A stretch of DNA of 9,781 nucleotides from Candidatus Aegiribacteria sp. GTDB lineage: Bacteria; Fermentibacterota; Fermentibacteria; Fermentibacterales; JCC-6. A program made the translations under genes and the position numbers. The stretch spans positions 1 to 9,781 of the forward strand of contig DAOWFD010000217.1 in NCBI GenBank assembly GCA_030638185.1, read 5' to 3'. Position 1 is the stretch's first letter; each line of letters begins with the position of its first letter. The notes beneath the pieces were generated by a model. The model made no database searches, was not told the DNA's origin, and worked only from the letters and a program-made list of their open reading frames with translations. Of the stretch, positions 6,501 to 9,781 are shown one piece after another.

Positions 6501-8684
6501 GTTTACCCTCCATCCACGCTTGAGATCGCTGTATATCCTGTAACCCAGGACATTCTTGAAGGCTATCTCTCGGTCTTCCCTGGCCTGGAATACTACATCT
6601 GTATCAATCGAATATGCTTCAAGTGGCAGATCCAGAGCCTTGAACACTCCGTCAACCAGATTGTCATATGTAAGCCCATGATCTCCATTAGCTGCTACCG
6701 CGTAATACAGAGCAGCCCTTAGAATGCCTATCTCAATAAAATCGTTGAAGTGTCCAGCCTGAAGCGAGGCATCCTGCCTGTTATCAGTAAAGCTCAGAAG
6801 CTTCCTTGCTTCCCTGCTGAGCTTCTTGTCTCTAAGAAGTTCTCTGATCGCGGAAAGAGTGAGGATGGTCGTTGCGGTACTTCGGCCTTCTGTGCCGAGT
6901 GAAGCGAGTTTCGGATAATCGGATCTCTGCTGTGTACCGTATGCAACACCACATGATGGACAGAATCGGAATGGGGCTTGCATGAAGGCGTAAGGTAATC
7001 CTTCGCTGGATATCTTACCGGAAGTATCAATTCTAACCACTTTTGGAAGCCAGTGCCTTCTACTCTTCGGCAGTTTAGGTACCCCGCCCTGGTTCTCCAG
7101 CCAGTCTTCCGGGATCCGCCTTAAGGCTTCTTCGTATTCCTCCGGCCAGGGTGAGGAATCGCTGAAATATAGATAACCTGCCACTCCTTCTTCCGGGTTG
7201 CTTATTCGGTCGTACACTTCCCGCGGCTCAAAATGAACTGTATTCTCCGAATTATCGGGACGTTTTCTGACACAGTAGTACTCCTGCCCGCACGCACGAC
7301 AGAAGACAAGGGGCATCAGTATTTTATTTCCTTCACCAGGTGCGTAGTATTGTCCGCTGAGTGTAATGTTGCGGTCCTCAGGTTTCTCAAGTGTGGTGAA
7401 AACGGTTTCGCTAGGGCTGATGAACTGGTGAACCCTGAATGCGAATGGTGGTTTGTCGGTGTCTGGAGATGGTTCACATGTATTGCCGGATCTGAGACCA
7501 TCCTGAATTATTCTGGAAGATTCATCTTTCCCGAGTTCAGTAATGGCAGAGAGTTCAGAAGCAACTCCACTTCTTCCTCTGATGGATCGGGGTTTTACTC
7601 TTACAAGATGTCTCTCTTTACTTCGAGTTACTCCAAATTTCGACTCGAGCCAGATTGCGCGAGGATCGGTAATAAATTCGTTGAATGATACAGGGTATGG
7701 GGTGTCGGATTCTATAACTTGTTTCAGCAGGTTCTTGAACTCCTCGGATTCGATATCTTCTTCAGGAGTGATTCGCCTGAGCGTCTCTCCGATTACATGC
7801 TCGGGTTTCACAGGTGAACCGAATAACTTGGACGCGACTGAAGCGACTTCCTCTTTCTGAGATGCAAGAGAACCTGGTCCTGCAAGAGTTGCCGAAGTAC
7901 CGACCATCTGAAGGTCAGGTGCATTGAAATACTCACGAGCACGCCTAACGAGTAGCGCTACATCAGCCCCCTGCCTTCCCCTGTAGGTGTGCAGCTCATC
8001 CAGAACCAGGAACTTGAGGCCGGATGCGGCATTAATCAGTTTTCTCTCTTTGGGGCGCGTCATGATGAGCTCTAGCATTACGTAGTTTGTAAGAAGAATA
8101 TCGGGAGGATTAGCAATGATCTCATTTTTCTGTTCGTCATTCTCCTGACCGGTATATCGAGCGAATCGGACAGGTCCTTTCCTGTCAGGGAAGCCTTCAT
8201 TGATGAATCGGTCAAGTTCCCCCAGCTGACTGTTGGCAAGCGCATTCAACGGATACACGATTATTGCTTTGATTCCCCGGTGTTCGGTATTTCGAAGCAC
8301 ATAGTTTACAATGGGTATTATGTACGCGAGGCTTTTACCTGAACCGGTTCCTGTTGTGAGAATGTAATTGGCTCCGACTGAAGCAGCCTTGATTGCCTCG
8401 GACTGATGGCGATAGAGCTGAAGCGGCTTACTCGGTTGTTTTCGCTTATCAGCAAAGATCTTTTCACATAATGGATGCAGTATATTTTCTTGAACAAGAT
8501 CATTGATGGATTCTCCTGCTTCAAAGAAGGGGTTGATCTGAATCAGGGGATCCGGCCAGAGAAGACCGCGATTGATAGTGTCGTTTACTTTCCGCGCGAT
8601 TCGAGGATCCTGTATTCGAATGAAACTTGTTACATAGTGCTTGTACTCCTCGATTATCCTGTCTCTAAGCTTGAATGCATCCAT
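3513..8684 (-). CDS. Large DEAD/DEAH helicase with DUF1998 zinc module and C-terminal Vsr/DUF559-like nuclease domain
   Basis: A 1723-residue protein. Superfamily 2 motifs: RHQSEAI ~92-98, TGTGSGKS 111-118, DELH 229-232, SAT 264-266, FTDNRQDA ~632-639, TMELGVDI 989-996, YAQRSGRAGRSG 1014-1025. Between the lobes is an unusually long segment with two CxxC pairs (C462/C465, C575/C578). Further CxxC pairs at 1304/1307 and 1322/1325 precede the DUF1998 signature, SSEGGAGVL (~1515-1523) and cysteines 1544, 1564, 1568, 1571, as in MrfA/YprA, DrmB and DruE. Residues ~1610-1723 read as a Vsr/DUF559-type PD-(D/E)xK fold (RADFYY, VIFIDGPDHD, ending NNGYIVLSFSY). It should translocate along DNA and possibly cut it. 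ATG 8684 is preferred: GGAAG lies 7 nt upstream and the 8687-9385 stop is 2 nt before it; an in-frame TTG at 8690 would overlap that stop and add two residues. MrfA is ~750 residues; DruE-type proteins approach this size. Helicase/DUF1998 call is firm; the nuclease is probable; the defence role is inferred. Confidence 0.92.
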   Translation of the reverse strand: MDAFKLRDRIIEEYKHYVTSFIRIQDPRIARKVNDTINRGLLWPDPLIQINPFFEAGESINDLVQENILHPLCEKIFADKRKQPSKPLQLYRHQSEAIKAASVGANYILTTGTGSGKSLAYIIPIVNYVLRNTEHRGIKAIIVYPLNALANSQLGELDRFINEGFPDRKGPVRFARYTGQENDEQKNEIIANPPDILLTNYVMLELIMTRPKERKLINAASGLKFLVLDELHTYRGRQGADVALLVRRAREYFNAPDLQMVGTSATLAGPGSLASQKEEVASVASKLFGSPVKPEHVIGETLRRITPEEDIESEEFKNLLKQVIESDTPYPVSFNEFITDPRAIWLESKFGVTRSKERHLVRVKPRSIRGRSGVASELSAITELGKDESSRIIQDGLRSGNTCEPSPDTDKPPFAFRVHQFISPSETVFTTLEKPEDRNITLSGQYYAPGEGNKILMPLVFCRACGQEYYCVRKRPDNSENTVHFEPREVYDRISNPEEGVAGYLYFSDSSPWPEEYEEALRRIPEDWLENQGGVPKLPKSRRHWLPKVVRIDTSGKISSEGLPYAFMQAPFRFCPSCGVAYGTQQRSDYPKLASLGTEGRSTATTILTLSAIRELLRDKKLSREARKLLSFTDNRQDASLQAGHFNDFIEIGILRAALYYAVAANGDHGLTYDNLVDGVFKALDLPLEAYSIDTDVVFQAREDREIAFKNVLGYRIYSDLKRGWRVNTPNLEQCGLLRIEYRNLKEVCSLEDLWKNAHSSLVSASASSRERILLTFLDYMRRELAVRIGYLSKTDQERIKQRSSQYLRDPWALDEDEIPEFSRILFPTSRPKGEKSKTNRYVSARGGFGKFLRTASTFPDYHDKFTLDETDEIILQLLEILRKGGLVEQVTESRSSQKVKAYQLKAASMVWKMGDGNTPFRDPIRMPSAPDKETLPNGFFKNYYKNVAMHTLGFEAREHTAQVRSSVRELREEQFREGKLPILFCSPTMELGVDIAELNVVNMRNVPPNPANYAQRSGRAGRSGQPALVFTYCGKGRSHDQYFFARPELMVAGAVAPPQIDLSNEELIRAHLHSIWLTETGISLGASLKELLDLSGTEPSLELLGHIEDEISKPAASACTLSRADKVFHDIIPDLEKSHWYSEDWFNREIEHAAENFESATGRWKHLYRSALSQLKQQNSIIADASRSSKDKERARRLHREADKQLQLLTNDSDVYQSDFYSYRYFASEGFLPGYNFPRLPLSAYIPGRRHGHDEYLSRPRFLAISEFGPRAVIYHEGSKYEINRVIFMIEGKEPVTGSIKLCAHCGYLHQITDDVGPDLCEKCGKPLGLSMHNMFRMRNVSARRRDRISADEEERQRFGYELKTAIRFSDRGTGASFRTASIKKDDKILARLEYGPAATLWRINKGWKKRKKDTGPGFVLDTEKGRWEKQSALEGDPEDPMGPSTKRVIPYVEDTRNCLLFHPSKHLEISQFRSLQAALKNAILIEFQLEDNELSAEALPEWETPELILFYESSEGGAGVLCRLFEDPGAMSRIMKQALELCHFDPETGEDQLKSEFAEEECTRACYDCLMIYGNQKDHPFLDRHEIHDYLLELRNADVSISPGESTKEDHLKKLRNLCDSELEKEWLDLLTENNLHLPDKAQTLFEECGTRADFYYSKHNAVIFIDGPDHDKPAIAEKDRIKRECLENNGYIVLSFSYRNKSHWLDTCAGYSSVFGYGKT

Positions 8685-8696
8685 CTTCAATCTTCC
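8685..8696 (-). promoter_or_regulatory. Shine-Dalgarno deciding the large helicase start, inside the upstream gene's end
   Basis: GGAAG (8696-8692, minus strand) lies within the last codons of the 232-residue gene, 7 nt before ATG 8684. The upstream stop TGA (8689-8687) falls between them, so translation of the two genes is probably coupled. The TTG at 8690 is only 1 nt from GGAAG, which is too close to be used. Confidence 0.6.
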
Positions 8697-9385
8697 GTTG
8701 AATTACTGATAGTGTTATCCATAATCATATCATATTCATGAAGCAACATTAAATAAGCTTTCTTACGCTCCTGCTTTAGGAGAGTTGAGAAAGCGTCAAC
8801 GAACTGCTTTTCTTCTTCCCAGTCGGAAGAATTGAAATCGATACTTACTTCGGGAAGCCCTGGAGGTGTGTGCAGAATTCTGAAAATTGATCCGTTGGTA
8901 AGCAGAACAAAGGATACTCCGGTCTCCCGCATCCATCTGACTGCTTTTGCATTAGGAGTTGTTCGCCATTTGCCTCTGGTCTTCTCCACCCTGTCCAGGT
9001 CCTGCTCATGCGCTGTTGTCCAGATGCCCAGTACAGGATTGTCCTCATTGTTGAAGAGAACCGAGTTCGGTGATATGGATTGATCGTAATCTATAAGGTA
9101 AATGCTCAGCTCCGGTGTGAAGTCCTGTTTTCTCCTGATATTCTGCTGTGGCAATTCAAGAAGATCATGCAGGATGAAATTCTTCCAGTTCGCGAAACGG
9201 CTTGCTGCTCCCGGGTCCGCAAGCCATCGCTGCCGTTCGTTGAGTGTTCTTCTGTAGATGTATTGATTCGTTTTCTCGGGGCCGGTGGGAAACACTTCAC
9301 ATAGCACAGGTTCAGTTACGAGGAGCCCTGATCGTCGTGCAAGATCCAGCCATGAGTGAAGGCGGGGCTGCCGGTTTTTTGCCAT
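8687..9385 (-). CDS. Standalone protein resembling the N-terminal domain of Eco57I-type methylase/specificity subunits
   Basis: A 232-residue protein starting at ATG 9385 with an excellent ribosome site (AGGAGG 9400-9395, 9 nt spacing). The order of elements (SWLDLARRSGLLV near the start, a central KNFILHDLL, then NPVLGIWTTAHEQDLD, GKWRTTPNAKAVRWMRETGV and SFVLLTNGSIFRILHTPPG) recalls the N-terminal region of large Eco57I-like DNA methylases found with SNF2 and DUF1998 helicases, such as DrmMI-type proteins. That region resembles type IIG/HsdR N-terminal nuclease-like domains. The protein stops soon after this region, in a charged helical tail (LLKQERKKAYLMLLHEYD). No methylase motif (NPPY or FxGxG-like) is present, so it is either a natural standalone version or what is left after loss of ~1000 residues. 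It is 2 nt from the helicase and probably cotranscribed. Homology is from memory of the family pattern; function is unproven. Confidence 0.75.
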   Translation of the reverse strand: MAKNRQPRLHSWLDLARRSGLLVTEPVLCEVFPTGPEKTNQYIYRRTLNERQRWLADPGAASRFANWKNFILHDLLELPQQNIRRKQDFTPELSIYLIDYDQSISPNSVLFNNEDNPVLGIWTTAHEQDLDRVEKTRGKWRTTPNAKAVRWMRETGVSFVLLTNGSIFRILHTPPGLPEVSIDFNSSDWEEEKQFVDAFSTLLKQERKKAYLMLLHEYDMIMDNTISNSTED

Positions 9386-9628
9386 CAGCTCCCCCCTCCT
9401 GATATGGATGACGGGAAAAGGAAGTTAGTCAAAGATAATCCCACCTGTCGCACACTTGAATTGAAATATCTGTGTTTTCTTTGCCATGATCTTTCATTCT
9501 CTCTCTGACTCTAAAAGGTATAGGAAAGCACGTTCAATCATCTTCTTCTCCAGCCCTGATGTCGGGATACTCCGACCTGAAATCCTCTATGATGTCTTTA
9601 ATCGTTCTCATGTTCCCTCTCTCTACAA
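9386..9628 (-). other. Gene-poor stretch with short overlapping ORFs
   Basis: A 243-nt stretch between two minus-strand genes without a confident gene. It holds the 25-codon ORF described separately (9534-9611), a 15-codon ORF starting in its end (ATG 9541, stop at 9494) and a 20-codon ORF starting MAKKTQIFQ (9487-9425). The last two share a frame. They could be decayed remains of one small gene broken by frameshift and stop, or chance ORFs. No strong promoter is seen, only a TTGACT (near 9433) with no convincing -10. Confidence 0.4.
9534..9611 (-). CDS. Possible 25-residue small protein or leader peptide
   Basis: MRTIKDIIEDFRSEYPDIRA, then GEEDD and stop. A purine-rich site (GAGAGAGGG) lies just upstream of ATG 9611, which is 17 nt after the stop of the winged-helix gene. 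A second ATG (9541) overlaps its last codons in another frame and continues as IERAFLYLLESERE. One frame change would join them into a plausible acidic ~39-residue helical protein. Unrecognised; it may be a real micro-gene, a broken gene or noise. Confidence 0.3.
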   Translation of the reverse strand: MRTIKDIIEDFRSEYPDIRAGEEDD

Positions 9629-9781
9629 TTACTCCACAGGTTCAATCAGATCAGCCTTGCGTGGCAGGAATGCCAGGATAATATCCTTGTTTGCTCTCAG
9701 GCGGCCATTAATGCGCTGAATAAGGTGTTCCTTCTCAAGAAAGTTCAGATCACGGGAAAGAGTCTTTCGCGTCTTTCTTGC
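9629..9781 (-). CDS. Winged-helix-like DNA-binding protein (partial, C-terminal 50 residues)
   Basis: The frame is open from the right edge to TAA at 9631-9629, giving the last 50 residues of a protein whose start is outside the window. KTRKTLSRDLNFLEKEHLIQ reads as a recognition helix and following helix of a winged-helix domain (T-L-S-R-D-L..L...LI is the usual pattern), and INGRLRANKDIILAFLP as its wing and end. Such tails occur in DeoR-like regulators and in Fic-type proteins with a C-terminal winged helix; I cannot choose between them. It is upstream of, and on the same strand as, the helicase operon, so it may regulate the operon or belong to it. The partial sequence limits the call. 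Confidence 0.6.
   Translation of the reverse strand, partial: ARKTRKTLSRDLNFLEKEHLIQRINGRLRANKDIILAFLPRKADLIEPVE

Noticed and set aside
7233..7688. 151-codon plus-strand ORF antisense to the large helicase
   Set aside because: The minus frame here carries conserved helicase sequence, including the C462/C465 pair (near 7290-7300). The antisense frame has no recognisable domain or start signal. The same holds for the plus-strand ORF at 4345-4752 and others inside the helicase.
3513..8684. Firm assignment of the large helicase as DruE or DrmA
   Set aside because: The DUF1998 signature and size fit several families (DruE, DrmA plus DrmB, MrfA-like). Without a profile search no single symbol can be justified, so none was given.
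9486..9719. 77-codon plus-strand ORF near the right edge
   Set aside because: It is antisense to the winged-helix gene's C-terminus, is rich in Ser/Arg without a protein-like pattern, and has no ribosome site.

Overview
The window is about 9.8 kb of an unidentified bacterium. GC content is moderate (mid-40s % by eye) and Shine-Dalgarno sites are purine-rich. Nothing here fixes the taxonomy. I see no ribosomal genes, tRNAs, housekeeping genes, transposase or CRISPR array. The content is that of a defence/accessory island.

The backbone reads on the minus strand, right to left. It runs: the C-terminal end of a winged-helix-like protein (9629-9781); a short stretch of tiny ORFs (9386-9628); a 232-residue protein resembling the N-terminal specificity/nuclease-like part of Eco57I-type methylase subunits but with no methylase domain (8687-9385); a 1723-residue helicase (3513-8684) combining a two-lobed DEAD/DEAH engine, a DUF1998 zinc module and a C-terminal Vsr/DUF559-like nuclease domain; and, after a 2.4 kb interruption, the first 379 codons of a SNF2/HepA-type helicase (1-1139, running off the left edge). 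SNF2 helicase + DUF1998 helicase + Eco57I-like protein matches the parts list of class 1 DISARM (DrmD, DrmA/DrmB, DrmMI). Here the helicase and DUF1998 parts are in one chain, a nuclease domain is fused on, and no methylase catalytic motifs are visible. I infer a compact DISARM/Druantia/MrfA-related anti-DNA system, but the exact system cannot be named from sequence alone.

The interruption (1140-3512) holds small genes of mixed strand and composition: an AT-rich single-pass membrane protein (+), an N-terminally abnormal HigA-like Xre antitoxin (-), a YgiT/MqsA-like antitoxin (+) and a NYN/PIN-type putative RNase (-). Neither antitoxin has a visible toxin partner. The SNF2 gene has its own good promoter (TTGGAC-17-TATACT) beyond the insert, so it can be expressed despite the interruption.

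The most unusual non-coding signal is 3385-3484, upstream of the NYN gene: a perfect TTGACA box whose spacer is filled by a perfect 18-bp palindrome, followed by two strong tandem hairpins and a T-rich stretch. The NYN start codon has no Shine-Dalgarno sequence. This looks like a repressor-controlled, structured leader or small RNA coupled to a predicted RNase gene.
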